The translations under genes and the position numbers were made by a program. 64,000 bases of DNA from RGIG3528 sp963649295. Its GTDB lineage: Bacteria > Bacillota > Clostridia > Lachnospirales > Lachnospiraceae. Location of the stretch: the NCBI GenBank assembly GCA_963649295.1, contig CAVJHK010000003.1:24376-88375 (forward strand), given 5' to 3'. Shown piece by piece: positions 50,056 through 59,700 of this stretch (position 1 is the stretch's first letter; each line of letters begins with the position of its first letter). The notes below the pieces were generated by a model. The model had not been told where the DNA came from, did not search any database, and saw only the letters and a list, made by a program, of their open reading frames with translations.

Positions 50056-51360
50056 TCAATGAAGCTTACGATTGTCTATAACACGCACTGCTTTGCCCTC
50101 CGAGCGCTCGATGGACTTGGGAGGTACAAGATGAACCTTGGGGCCGATTCCTACCATCGTACGGATTGCGGCTTCAAGCGACTTTTCTCTTGCCTGGATA
50201 TCCGAAACCTTATCCGAGAACTGTTCGGGAAGAAGCTCAACGTTTACGTCAAACGTATCCGTATTGTTTACGCGGTCAAGAATAATCTTGTAATTCGGTG
50301 CATAACCTTCGTTGATGAGAACAGTCTCAACCTGGCTCGGGAATACGTTTACACCGCGGATAATCATCATATCGTCGCTTCTGCCCATAGGCTTGCTCAT
50401 TTTTACATGAGTTCTGCCACAGGAGCACTTTTTTCTGGTGAGTCGGCAAAGATCTCTTGTTCTGTAACGAATAAGCGGGAATGCTTCCTTGTCGAGCGAC
50501 GTGAATACAAGCTCACCCACTTCGCCGTCCGGAAGCACCTCACCCGTTTCGGGATTGATGATTTCGGCATAGAAATGGTCTTCGTTTATGTGAAGTCCGG
50601 TTTGCTCGGAGCATTCATAGGATACACCTGGTCCGCTGAGTTCTGTAAGTCCGTAAATATCATATGCCTTTATTCCGAGGCTCTTCTCAATGCTCTTACG
50701 CATTTCTTCGGTCCAGGGCTCGGCGCCGAAGATACCTGCCTTTAATTTATTGTCCTCCGGCTTATAGCCGTGTTCCTTGAGTGCTTCACCGATATATGCG
50801 GCATATGAAGGCGTGCAGCAAAGAATCGTCGCATTCAAATCCATCATGAATTGAATCTGGCGCTCTGTATTTCCCGATGACATGGGAAGCGTAAGGCATC
50901 CGAGCTTGTGCGAACCGCCGTCAAGTCCTGCACCGCCCGTGAAAAGTCCATAGCCGTAGCAAACCTGTACAACATCTTCATTTGTGCCTCCTGCGGCAAC
51001 AATTGCACGTGCGCAGCACTCATACCACAAATCGATATCATGCTGAGTATAAAAAGCCACAACTCTCTTTCCCGTTGTTCCTGATGTCGAATGTATTCTT
51101 ACGCAGTCCTTAAGATCGGTTCCGAGAAGTCCATAAGGATAAGCCTCTCTCAAATCACTTTTGGAAAGAAAAGGAAGGAGCTTTATGTCGTCAATCGACT
51201 TAATGTCTTCGGGCTTTATGCCCTTTTGATCCATAAGGTCGCGGTAATATTTTACATTTTCGTATACGTGCTTTACCTGACGCACAATTTTTTCGTTTTG
51301 TATATTTACAATTTCGTCTCTGCTTGCCGTTTCGATTTTCTCTTGATAATATCTTTCCAT
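50056..51360 (-). CDS. paaK: Phenylacetate-CoA ligase (PaaK-type)
   Basis: A 434-residue adenylate-forming ligase. The P-loop is IHSTSGTTGKRVVAFYTQHD; AYDIYGLTELSGPGVSYEC, RTRDLCRL and GRSDDMMIIRGVNVFPSQVE are PaaK signatures. It activates an aryl acetate (phenylacetate, indoleacetate or hydroxyphenylacetate) with ATP and CoA. In the ior operon it more likely works on aryl-acetyl-CoA for energy conservation from aromatic amino acids. The start at 51360 has AAAGGA at 9 bases; the in-frame ATG at 51366 is too close to that site. Confidence 0.92.
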   Translation of the reverse strand: MERYYQEKIETASRDEIVNIQNEKIVRQVKHVYENVKYYRDLMDQKGIKPEDIKSIDDIKLLPFLSKSDLREAYPYGLLGTDLKDCVRIHSTSGTTGKRVVAFYTQHDIDLWYECCARAIVAAGGTNEDVVQVCYGYGLFTGGAGLDGGSHKLGCLTLPMSSGNTERQIQFMMDLNATILCCTPSYAAYIGEALKEHGYKPEDNKLKAGIFGAEPWTEEMRKSIEKSLGIKAYDIYGLTELSGPGVSYECSEQTGLHINEDHFYAEIINPETGEVLPDGEVGELVFTSLDKEAFPLIRYRTRDLCRLTRKKCSCGRTHVKMSKPMGRSDDMMIIRGVNVFPSQVETVLINEGYAPNYKIILDRVNNTDTFDVNVELLPEQFSDKVSDIQAREKSLEAAIRTMVGIGPKVHLVPPKSIERSEGKAVRVIDNRKLH

Positions 51361-51450
51361 ATACATATTTCCTTTCGGTAAAATTTTGGATGTTTATCCC
51401 AATACATACATCCGCATATTTACCCCGGCTCCGTTTTTTTACTCCGAATT

Positions 51451-52029
51451 TTATTTTCCGTAATTAAATCCGAGTTCAAACGCCTTTAAATTGGCTTCGA
51501 TAAATTGAGGCTTAACAACCTTTTTAATCGAATTAACCCATTCGTCATAAGGAATATCAAAATATTTTGCGAGACGTCCCATTAAAACGATATTTGTGGA
51601 CTTGGGACTTCCCACGCTCTCCGCAATTTTGTATGCATCGATTTCGTCGACAAAAACGCCCTTTTCGCGGAGTTCGTCAAGCGCCCCGTACGGATATTCG
51701 GCATTTCCTATAATAACCGGCATCGGATCGATGCATTGCGAATTTACGATTATCTTTCCGTCCTTCTTAAGACATGAGGCATATCTTGCAGCTTCTATCT
51801 TTTCAAACGAAACGATGAAGTCTGCCTCACCTTCCGTAATAATCGGAGAATAAACCTTGTCACCATATCTTACATATGTGACAACGGAACCGCCACGCTG
51901 GCTCATTCCGTGAACTTCGCTGACCTTTACGTCAAAGCCCGAATCAATAAGAATCGTTCCGAGGAGCTTACTTGCAAGAAGGCTTCCCTGTCCGCCTACG
52001 CCGACAATCATAACATTTTTTGTTTCCAT
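51451..52029 (-). CDS. iorB: Indolepyruvate:ferredoxin oxidoreductase, beta subunit
   Basis: A 192-residue gamma/beta-type oxidoreductase subunit: MIVGVGGQGSLLASKLLG, VSEVHGMSQRGGSVVTYVRY and FEKIEAARYASCLKKDGKII. With IorA it oxidises aryl pyruvates to aryl acetyl-CoA and reduces ferredoxin. Its ATG overlaps the iorA stop by one base (TAATG), so translation is coupled. The length is typical. Confidence 0.94.
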   Translation of the reverse strand: METKNVMIVGVGGQGSLLASKLLGTILIDSGFDVKVSEVHGMSQRGGSVVTYVRYGDKVYSPIITEGEADFIVSFEKIEAARYASCLKKDGKIIVNSQCIDPMPVIIGNAEYPYGALDELREKGVFVDEIDAYKIAESVGSPKSTNIVLMGRLAKYFDIPYDEWVNSIKKVVKPQFIEANLKAFELGFNYGK

Positions 52030-53759
52030 TATCTGTCTACCTCCATTGCGTGAACTTTACACATTTGCGTGCAAACATCGCAGCCGACGCAAAGAGATGT
52101 ATCTATGTGTGCCTTGCCGTTCTTTATGCTGATTGCGGGACATCCGATTTTTAAGCATTGTTTACATCCCACACATTTATCCGTATTGATGCGGACGGGC
52201 GATTTTGCCTTAACGTACTTTAAAAGTGCGCAGGGACGTCTCGAAATAATAACGGAAGGCTCGGGAATTGCGATTTCTTCCAAAATCGCATCTTCACATT
52301 CTTTAATATTGTAAGGATCGACAACTCTTACACGGTTAATACCGATTGCGTGAACAAGTGCGGTTAAGTCTACCTTTGCAGCCGGATCACCCTTCAAATT
52401 GTATCCCGTTGTGGGATTTTGCTGATGTCCGGTCATACCCGTAATCGAGTTGTCAAGGATAATAACGGTTGAATTTGTTGCATTGTACGAAATATTCACA
52501 AGACCCGTCATTCCGGAATGCATAAATGTCGAATCGCCTATAACGCAAACGGTACGCTTTTCGGTTTCCTCGCCGCCCGCCTTGTTAAAGCCGTGAAGTC
52601 CGGATACCGATGCGCCCATGCAAAGCGTCGAATCAAGCGCAAAAAGCGGTGCCGCACTTCCGAGAGTATAACATCCGATATCTCCGAGTGTTGTAATTTT
52701 GTTTTTTGAAAGTGCATAGAAAAGTCCTCTGTGAGGGCATCCCGGGCACATAACGGGCGGACGCATGGGGATCACGGTTTCCGCAGTGATTTTTTCGGGC
52801 ACGTCAAAACCAAAGGCTTTCTTAACCGTAAGCTGCGAATATTCGCCGATCGGAGTAAACATTTCTTTTCCGATACAATTTATACCGAGACTCTTTACAT
52901 GTGTCTCGATAATTCCGTCAAGTTCTTCTATTACATATAATTTTTTAACCGATGCCGCAAAATTTTTGATGAGTTCGACGGGCAAAGGATTAATCATTCC
53001 GAGTTTTAGTACGGATACAGTGTCTCCGAACACTTCCTTGACATACTGATAGCAGGTACCCGCACAAATAATACCCGTGTCTCCAGAGCCCTCGATATGG
53101 TTAACGGGATCGCTTTCCGCAAATTCAACAAGCTTCTTCGTTCTCTCTTCAACAAAAGGGTGCTTCTTTATGGCATTTGCGGGTGCCATAATATATTTTT
53201 GCGGATTGCGCGTATACTCCGGAAGCTCTTTTTCGATTCTTTCGCCAAATTCCACAAGACTCTGGGAATGTGCTATCCTTGTGCACATTCTGAAAAGTAC
53301 CGGCGTATCAAATTTTTCCGAAATTTCAAAGGCACGCTTTACAAATTCCTTCGCTTCAAAGGAGTCTGCGGGCTCAAGCATTGGAACCTTTGATGCGATT
53401 GCGTAATGCCTTGAATCCTGCTCATTCTGTGACGAATGCATTGCCGGATCGTCGGCCACAAATACAACAAGTCCGCCGCCAACGCCCGTATATGAAAGCG
53501 TAAAGAGCGGATCTGCGGCAACATTAAGTCCTACATGCTTCATTGCGCACGCACTTCTTGCTCCGCGAAGGGATGCTCCGAATGCCACTTCAAGCGCAAC
53601 CTTTTCGTTCGGCGCCCATTCGGCATAGATTTCGTCATATTTTGCGGCATATTCCGTGATTTCGGTGGAAGGAGTTCCGGGATAGCTTGAAACTACCTTT
53701 ACTCCGGCCTCAAACAGACCGCGCGCTATGGCTTCATTTCCTAACATTAACTTCTTCAA
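52029..53759 (-). CDS. iorA: Indolepyruvate:ferredoxin oxidoreductase, alpha subunit (TTG start)
   Basis: A 576-residue thiamine-diphosphate enzyme. The N-terminal KKLMLGNEAIARGLFEAGVK is typical; the TPP-binding region has GDIGCYTLGS and VIGDSTFMHSGMTGLVN; and two ferredoxin-like clusters close the protein (CVGCKQCLKIGCP, CVGCDVCTQMC). The start is taken as TTG at 53759, with GAGAGGG 8 bases upstream. Upstream in-frame ATGs at 53798 and 53864 are rejected because the first lies in the -10 box and the second upstream of the promoter. It makes reduced ferredoxin during aromatic amino-acid fermentation. Confidence 0.93.
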   Translation of the reverse strand: MKKLMLGNEAIARGLFEAGVKVVSSYPGTPSTEITEYAAKYDEIYAEWAPNEKVALEVAFGASLRGARSACAMKHVGLNVAADPLFTLSYTGVGGGLVVFVADDPAMHSSQNEQDSRHYAIASKVPMLEPADSFEAKEFVKRAFEISEKFDTPVLFRMCTRIAHSQSLVEFGERIEKELPEYTRNPQKYIMAPANAIKKHPFVEERTKKLVEFAESDPVNHIEGSGDTGIICAGTCYQYVKEVFGDTVSVLKLGMINPLPVELIKNFAASVKKLYVIEELDGIIETHVKSLGINCIGKEMFTPIGEYSQLTVKKAFGFDVPEKITAETVIPMRPPVMCPGCPHRGLFYALSKNKITTLGDIGCYTLGSAAPLFALDSTLCMGASVSGLHGFNKAGGEETEKRTVCVIGDSTFMHSGMTGLVNISYNATNSTVIILDNSITGMTGHQQNPTTGYNLKGDPAAKVDLTALVHAIGINRVRVVDPYNIKECEDAILEEIAIPEPSVIISRRPCALLKYVKAKSPVRINTDKCVGCKQCLKIGCPAISIKNGKAHIDTSLCVGCDVCTQMCKVHAMEVDR

Positions 53760-53796
53760 TGAATCATCCCTCTCTGTTTTTAAAATATTTCTCGGC

Positions 53797-53825
53797 ATTA
53801 TAATACCATTTATGACAAAATTCAA
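53797..53825 (-). promoter_or_regulatory. Promoter of the iorAB-paaK-ACT operon
   Basis: Minus strand TTGAAT (53825-53820), a 17-bp spacer and a perfect TATAAT (53802-53797). The 5' leader is about 30 bases. Confidence 0.82.
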
Positions 53826-53914
53826 GAAAAATCTTGCATATTTATGCGATAGACATGTATACAATTATACGGTGATTTATGAAACCATACGTATATCAGT
53901 CAAAAACCTGCCCG

Positions 53915-55291
53915 TTAAAACTTCCCTTTTAAGAGTCTTTCTGCCTCTTCTCTTGTGATTTCGTTATTGTTGCACTCGGACATAATCTGAACGTCCCTTG
54001 TTCTTAATTTATAGAAAAGCAAAAGGATTACGAGCGCAACCGTAAATCCGAGAGCCGGAAGAAGGCAAAAAAGCTTCCATACGCCGTCCGTTACGCTCTC
54101 CGGCTGAACGGCATTTTCGCCTTCCACAAATCCCACGTAAGAAAGACTTATAAGAACAATCGAACCGATCAGGGCATTTTTTAATTTTGCCACAAAGCAC
54201 TGGAGACTGAACGTAATTCCCGCTGCCCTCGTGCCTGATTTATAAGTTCCGTATTCAACCGTATCCGCAACAAGCATATAAATTATCACCTGCCAGAATC
54301 CGAGTCCGGTGCACTTAAGCATAATAAGTACAAGAGCAACAGCTAAATTGTCATATCCCACAAAATAAGTCACGATATCCATTATGACTGCGAAAAGAAG
54401 TCCCGCCGCGAGTACATAAAACTTATCGAATTTCCTCGAAAGCACAGGCACAATAGCGCATACAACAATCACCGACACGGCAACTCCGCCCGCGACGAGC
54501 GTCGCCATATCTTCCCTTCCGAGACAGATTCGTCCGAGGTAAATTGCCATTTTTTGTTCAACCGACGACAATCCCAGTATCAGCATCGCAAGAAGCGCAA
54601 TAATCAAATACTTATTGTGCTTCAGATATTTAAGCATATCGGAAATTTCGGGATTTTCCTGTTTTGTATCAGCCATCACGCGCTCTTTTGCCGTAAAAAG
54701 CACAGGTATCATAAGAACAACCGAAACACATACGAATACAACCGCAGCGGCAAACCATCCAAGCCTCGGACGCACAAGCGGAATGAGGACTGTCGCAAGT
54801 ACGCCGCCCACCATCGTCCACAATTTTCCGCCTGCAATCACATAACTTCTCTCACTCACGTTGGGAGTCATAACCGTTGTGATCGCAAAAATCGGCGTAT
54901 CCTGAATCGTATATGCCATGTCAAAAAGAATATATGCAATAAGAAACAATACAATCTTTGCGGTATTGTTTAGGCTTTCCGGTATGGCAAATATCGCAAC
55001 CGTCGTTATCCCGAGCGCCGAAACGCCTATTTTTATCCAAGGGACAAACTTTTGTCCGTTTTTGAACGTATGTCTGTCCACAATATAGCCGAATATTACG
55101 TCATTTACGGCATCCCAGAGCTTTGGAACAAGAAGTATCACAGCTGCCGTGGCAGCCGCAATTCCTATATCCGTAAGAAACGTTTCGATAAATCCGACAT
55201 ATCCCCAAAGAATATTCTGCCCCAAAAAGAACATGCAATAAGTCACATATTCCTTTTTTGATACAACATAACCCTGCTTTTGCTTCCCCAT
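53915..55291 (-). CDS. GPH-family sugar transporter (MFS-type glycoside/pentoside/hexuronide:cation symporter)
   Basis: A 458-residue protein with about twelve membrane helices. GPH features include the loop between helices 2 and 3, LWDAVNDVIFGYIVDRHTFK, then FDMAYTIQDTPIFAITTVMT and GLGFWQVIIYMLVADTVEYG (helix 10 region). It imports glycosides or uronides with a cation. It is downstream of GH28 and GH43 genes on the same strand, so a galacturonate- or rhamnose-containing oligosaccharide is a likely substrate. GGAGG sits 6 bases before the ATG. Confidence 0.88.
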   Translation of the reverse strand: MGKQKQGYVVSKKEYVTYCMFFLGQNILWGYVGFIETFLTDIGIAAATAAVILLVPKLWDAVNDVIFGYIVDRHTFKNGQKFVPWIKIGVSALGITTVAIFAIPESLNNTAKIVLFLIAYILFDMAYTIQDTPIFAITTVMTPNVSERSYVIAGGKLWTMVGGVLATVLIPLVRPRLGWFAAAVVFVCVSVVLMIPVLFTAKERVMADTKQENPEISDMLKYLKHNKYLIIALLAMLILGLSSVEQKMAIYLGRICLGREDMATLVAGGVAVSVIVVCAIVPVLSRKFDKFYVLAAGLLFAVIMDIVTYFVGYDNLAVALVLIMLKCTGLGFWQVIIYMLVADTVEYGTYKSGTRAAGITFSLQCFVAKLKNALIGSIVLISLSYVGFVEGENAVQPESVTDGVWKLFCLLPALGFTVALVILLLFYKLRTRDVQIMSECNNNEITREEAERLLKGKF

Positions 55292-55381
55292 AATAAACCT
55301 CCGTCTTAAGCACCTTCGTTTAAATGATTTTTACCCTGTTACCTTCCGGCGAACCCGTAATTCCGAAATGTCCGGTTATTT

Positions 55382-56881
55382 TTATTCAATCCCGAATTCC
55401 AAAATATCTATAGCTCCTTCTCCAAAAAACTCAAATATTATCGGATATTCCGATTTGTGATTTGTTTTAAATTCCGCCGAAAACTCGGTAAATACGTCAC
55501 AAGAGCTTAAAAATATTTTCGCGTCATATGATTTTACGGGATATTTTGGCTCATTTACCTTTTCCGTATTCCCGCACATCTTTTCGTCTGTTTTGACATA
55601 TATCACGCCTCTCCCGTTTCCCCGAACGGTTATGGTAATTTTATGCGTCTCCTTAATGTCAAAATATTTAAAATATGCTCTTGCGCCATTCTTAAAATTC
55701 GTAATGTATTGATAGGGTGCCACCCCATCACTCCCGTAATCGTAATCTTCACCCGACTGCGTAAAATACGGATAATCCGGATTCCACGTGCCTTTCTTTG
55801 ACCGGCACGATTTTCCGTTCATATTTATATAGCATGCCATATATGCGGGATATGTGCCCGGTTCAGAAAAAGCTTTTCCCCGTAATCCTTCGGACGTAAT
55901 ATGAACTTGCGGTATACTGCCGTCCGGCAAAATCTCAATCCTTTCGGCACAGGCCTGCCTCGAAAACTCGCATGCATTTGTCTGTCTGTGATAAAAAATA
56001 TAATATTTTCCGTTTATCTCTTCAATGCTTCCGTGATTGTTTCCTATCGGTGTTTTTGCGTCTTCGTAGGTTTCTGCGCCGAATATATCCCCGTTGCTTA
56101 TTATTACTCCTCCGTAATAAAAAGGGCCGACAGCATTTTTTGAAACAGCAAAACACAATTCATGGCTCTTTACTGACGAATAAACAAAATAATACATTCC
56201 GTTTATTTTTCGCACGGAGCTTGCTTCAAAAAACTCATGTCCCTTAAAATCGCGGGTGTCATATCCGATTACGGGAATAATCGGCACAGGCTCTCTCTTA
56301 ATCGTTATCATGTCATCTGCGAGTTCCGTAACGAGAGACGCCTTTTTATCTTTTACAAAATTAACATATTCCTTTTCCCTGTCGCCGTTTCCGTAATAAA
56401 GATAAATCCGTCCGTCATCATCCGCAAAAACCCCGGGATCAAACACGCGATAATCGCCCGGCCGTTCGCCTATTATCCCGCCATTTTTGTCTCGCAGCAG
56501 TCCCAAATATTTAAATTCTCCCGCAGGCGTATCCGATACCGCAACACCGACCGATTTAAAAAAATAATCTGTGCAATAATAAAGATAATATCGTCCGTCT
56601 TTTCCACGCACAACATCGGGTGCCCAATATTCGTGATTACCGTCACCTGTTCTCGGATCTTCCGACTTTTTGTATATTACTCCCTCATATTTCCATTCGG
56701 TAAGGTCATAAATGCTAGCCGAATAACATATATAATCATTCATGCAATAACGTGTGCCGTTAAATCTGTCATGACTTCCGTATATATATACTCTTTCCCC
56801 AAACACATGCGGCTCACCGTCAGGCACATATTCATATTCCGGAAGATAGGGATTTATCCCCTTTATCACACCTTTTCCCAT
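55382..56881 (-). CDS. GH43-family enzyme, cytosolic, with C-terminal carbohydrate-binding-like domain
   Basis: A 499-residue protein without signal peptide. The GH43 propeller shows NHEYWAPDVVRGKDGRYYLY (first Asp), FDPGVFADDDGRIYLYYGNG (pKa Asp) and GHEFFEASSVRKINGMYYFV (acid Glu), then NNHGSIEEINGKYYIFYHRQ. From about residue 370 a CBM6-like beta-sandwich follows (KYFDIKETHKITITVRGNG). It probably hydrolyses arabino- or galacto-oligomers released from pectin. The start at 56881 (MGKGVIKG) overlaps the upstream GH28 by 16 bp; an ATG at 56905 is also possible. Confidence 0.85.
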   Translation of the reverse strand: MGKGVIKGINPYLPEYEYVPDGEPHVFGERVYIYGSHDRFNGTRYCMNDYICYSASIYDLTEWKYEGVIYKKSEDPRTGDGNHEYWAPDVVRGKDGRYYLYYCTDYFFKSVGVAVSDTPAGEFKYLGLLRDKNGGIIGERPGDYRVFDPGVFADDDGRIYLYYGNGDREKEYVNFVKDKKASLVTELADDMITIKREPVPIIPVIGYDTRDFKGHEFFEASSVRKINGMYYFVYSSVKSHELCFAVSKNAVGPFYYGGVIISNGDIFGAETYEDAKTPIGNNHGSIEEINGKYYIFYHRQTNACEFSRQACAERIEILPDGSIPQVHITSEGLRGKAFSEPGTYPAYMACYINMNGKSCRSKKGTWNPDYPYFTQSGEDYDYGSDGVAPYQYITNFKNGARAYFKYFDIKETHKITITVRGNGRGVIYVKTDEKMCGNTEKVNEPKYPVKSYDAKIFLSSCDVFTEFSAEFKTNHKSEYPIIFEFFGEGAIDILEFGIE

Positions 56882-58422
56882 ACTATTTTTTCTCTTTCGT
56901 TGCATTTTCTCGGTGTAACAAAAAAATCACGTATCACGACATTTTTTGTATGTCTTATAAAAATTCCGTATGCGGGAACGTCTCCGAGCCTGTTGTATTC
57001 GGGATATTCCCGTGCCGTGGGATAAAGCTTTGCGCCCGTAACCGTATCGATTGTGGGTTCATTGTCCACAGTATTTTCGCATGCCATAACGGGATTTAGA
57101 TGTTCCGTCGATTCACGGTATTTGACAACAATATTTTTTAAAATAATATCCTTGCAATACGAAAACTTAGTAGCCCCCTTCACCACATGTTCCCCGTCGG
57201 ATACTGCATCAGATGCACCGGTTATGACTGATGCCGCTTCAACCATGTCAGCCCTGACGTTTTTGATTGTCACATTCTTTACTTTGCCTGACCATTCCGC
57301 AGTATTTGCTCCAAAACGCATTCTGTTGTTTGCGCTTATAAATATCGGACATTGAACATTTAACATTTTGATATCCGAAATGTCGATATTTGACACACAA
57401 GCTCCGTCCGCCGATTCGATTGACACGCCCGTGCATGCACCGGGATATATATCAGGAAGCTCAAGCACCGAATCCATAACCGTAACGTCCGAAATATCCG
57501 CGCTTGTCTCCGTACCGATTTTGAAGCAGTTTGCAACAGACTGCATAACGCATCTGTGCACCGTAATATTGTGCATTTTGTGCCCCGACGTGTTTTTTAA
57601 TACTATTGCATCGTCCGCCGCCGCAACAAACGAATCCTTCACAATGCAATTGCTTGTGCCGTTAATGTCGATTCCGTCCGCATTTGCCACATGACGGTTG
57701 TCGTTTATTATGAGTTTTTCTATATGCACCTTGTCTGAATTAAGGAGATTAAGCGTCCACTCAGCCGAATCCGAAAGCACAAAATTGTTTATGATAACAT
57801 TTTTGCAATTTCTTATTTCTACAAGCTTTTGGCGTTTATAGTCCATCTTAAGCCCGCGTATCCGCTGCCTTGCGATTTGCTTTAGGCGCTGTGAATTTTC
57901 AAAATCCGGGATTTTGTCGGACATAAGAATAGGCGGCATAAAATCGGCTTCAATTTTTGGATAAATGCTTTTTAATTTCTCATTCGGAAGTCCGACAAAG
58001 CATTCTCCCTCGCCGTTAAGTCCGCCGCCGCCCGTAAATATTATATTTTCCTTGCCGTCGGCGACAATGAGAGCCCCGTCATATTTGTCGGGATTTCGAC
58101 TTCCGTAAATCACCGATCCTTCCGTCACAAAAAGAGTGACATTACTCTCCATATATATCGTTCCCGAGCGGTAATTGCCGTTTACGAAAACCGTGCCGCA
58201 GGTTTTGTGTGCCGCTTTGATTGCCGAATTTATCGCGTCCGTACTCAAAAAATCGGTGTCGGAAACGGCACCGAAATCCCTAATGTCATAAATATTTTCA
58301 TTCGGACATGTTTCGTGTTTGTCATGAAAAATATCATTATCGAACACATCCGCAATGTTATTGTAATAATCCCCGGGCAAAGCCCCAATCACATCATTGT
58401 ATTTTTGTATGTCCCGTTCCAT
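56866..58422 (-). CDS. GH28 family glycoside hydrolase, cytosolic, larger form
   Basis: A 518-residue beta-helix enzyme. The fold start is NIYDIRDFGAVSDTDFLSTD at about residue 44, after a short N-terminal extension. The catalytic aspartates are in ANADGIDINGTSN and FVAAADDAIVLKN, and FKIGTETSADISDV follows. There is no signal peptide, so it acts on imported oligogalacturonides or rhamnogalacturonides. The ATG directly follows the GGDEF gene stop, and its AGGAGG lies inside the end of that gene, so translation is coupled. The C-terminus overlaps the GH43 start. Confidence 0.88.
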   Translation of the reverse strand: MERDIQKYNDVIGALPGDYYNNIADVFDNDIFHDKHETCPNENIYDIRDFGAVSDTDFLSTDAINSAIKAAHKTCGTVFVNGNYRSGTIYMESNVTLFVTEGSVIYGSRNPDKYDGALIVADGKENIIFTGGGGLNGEGECFVGLPNEKLKSIYPKIEADFMPPILMSDKIPDFENSQRLKQIARQRIRGLKMDYKRQKLVEIRNCKNVIINNFVLSDSAEWTLNLLNSDKVHIEKLIINDNRHVANADGIDINGTSNCIVKDSFVAAADDAIVLKNTSGHKMHNITVHRCVMQSVANCFKIGTETSADISDVTVMDSVLELPDIYPGACTGVSIESADGACVSNIDISDIKMLNVQCPIFISANNRMRFGANTAEWSGKVKNVTIKNVRADMVEAASVITGASDAVSDGEHVVKGATKFSYCKDIILKNIVVKYRESTEHLNPVMACENTVDNEPTIDTVTGAKLYPTAREYPEYNRLGDVPAYGIFIRHTKNVVIRDFFVTPRKCNEREKIVWEKV

Positions 58423-59700
58423 TTATACAGTCCTCCTGTCTTTTCCCGTCCTTTCGTAATAATCCTTTTTGTCGCGGTACATATCACGCTCCGCATCTAT
58501 AATAAGTTTCAAAACATTTTTACCTTCTCCGTATGCCGCCCCTATAGCCGCAAGACCGTCATTATTCAGAATATCATACTTTAAATCATTTACGATAAGC
58601 TTAAAATCCATATCGCTTATATAAGGCTTTATAACAACAAATTCGTCGCCGCTTATTCTGAACACTCCCTGCGTTCCGAAGCGCTTTTTTAAGAGCATCG
58701 CATATTTGCAAAGGTATTCGTCACCCGACATATGCCCGAAGTTGTCATTCGTAAATTTAAGTCCGTTCATATCCGTAAAGATAATTCCCACATAAGGCTC
58801 ATTTTCTGCCTTTTTTAATTCCTCTTCATAAGCGCGTCTGTTTTTGAGTCCGGTAAGAGAGTCTTCCATGGTTGCGTTTATGAGTCCCTGCTCAGCCATT
58901 TGAATGCGTGCGATTTCCTTTGACTGCAAAGCCACATATGCCATTATGCATGAAATTGCTGCGCCGACATAATTTATGTCTATTTGGACATAAATATCTG
59001 CCGCCGATCCTCCGGTCATCACCAGAAGATACAAAAGAATCGCCATAAAGTCATGACGTCCCCATTTTTTTATATTTCTTATCACCCACAAAAGCACAAA
59101 AAGCATTGTGATTGCCGATGCTTTTCCGACGACAAAATACAAATCACCTTTTTCGAAATTGCCGTTTTGATAAGTAAAAACTCTGCCTGTGCATGACAAA
59201 AGAAGTGTCGTAAATATTCCTATTGTATTGAATATACCGGCCGCATAACAATATTTGTAATCAACATAATCACTGTGTGTACTGTTATAAAAAGCCACAA
59301 CATAAAAGCATGCAAACACTATGATTATTTCGCCCATGCAAAGATTTATTGCGGTGAGCGCAGTTTCGATATTTACAAAGTTCTTGTCACCGTTATGAAT
59401 AAGAATAATTATTTCGGAAGCAAGCGCAATAAGCGTCGACGACATAAGCCCTATGTAATACCTTGTCGTACGCGACCTGTATTGCATTTCAAACACGGTC
59501 ATCATAAGAAGCACTACAAGCACAATAAGCGCCATCGCATTTAAGCTTATGCTTACAGCTTTTATCATTTCACTTCCCTTGTCCGCCATAAAAAGATAAA
59601 ATTCATAATTTATTCTTATAGCAAATATTGCAAGCAAAACGATTATCGCAAGCCATATGTGCTTATATATTATATTTTTCTGTTTTTCTTTTAGCTTCAT
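58423..59700 (-). CDS. Membrane-bound diguanylate cyclase (GGDEF)
   Basis: A 425-residue protein with about seven hydrophobic helices (residues 10-245) and a C-terminal GGDEF domain (about 265-415). The domain shows DSLTGLKNRRAYEE, GIIFTDMNGLKFTNDNFGHM and the active-site loop RISGDEFVVI. SGDEF is a functional variant, so this is the one protein in the window likely to make c-di-GMP. The ATG overlaps the kinase gene stop by four bases (ATGA) and its own stop abuts the GH28 start, placing it inside a pectin-utilisation operon. Confidence 0.88.
   Translation of the reverse strand: MKLKEKQKNIIYKHIWLAIIVLLAIFAIRINYEFYLFMADKGSEMIKAVSISLNAMALIVLVVLLMMTVFEMQYRSRTTRYYIGLMSSTLIALASEIIILIHNGDKNFVNIETALTAINLCMGEIIIVFACFYVVAFYNSTHSDYVDYKYCYAAGIFNTIGIFTTLLLSCTGRVFTYQNGNFEKGDLYFVVGKASAITMLFVLLWVIRNIKKWGRHDFMAILLYLLVMTGGSAADIYVQIDINYVGAAISCIMAYVALQSKEIARIQMAEQGLINATMEDSLTGLKNRRAYEEELKKAENEPYVGIIFTDMNGLKFTNDNFGHMSGDEYLCKYAMLLKKRFGTQGVFRISGDEFVVIKPYISDMDFKLIVNDLKYDILNNDGLAAIGAAYGEGKNVLKLIIDAERDMYRDKKDYYERTGKDRRTV

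Noticed and set aside
49999..50745. Open plus-strand frame of 248 codons opposite paaK
   Set aside because: Antisense to PaaK and lacking any recognisable domain.
53760..53864. N-terminal extension of iorA from ATG 53864 or 53798
   Set aside because: The promoter -35 and -10 boxes lie inside this stretch, and the family begins at KKLMLGNEA.
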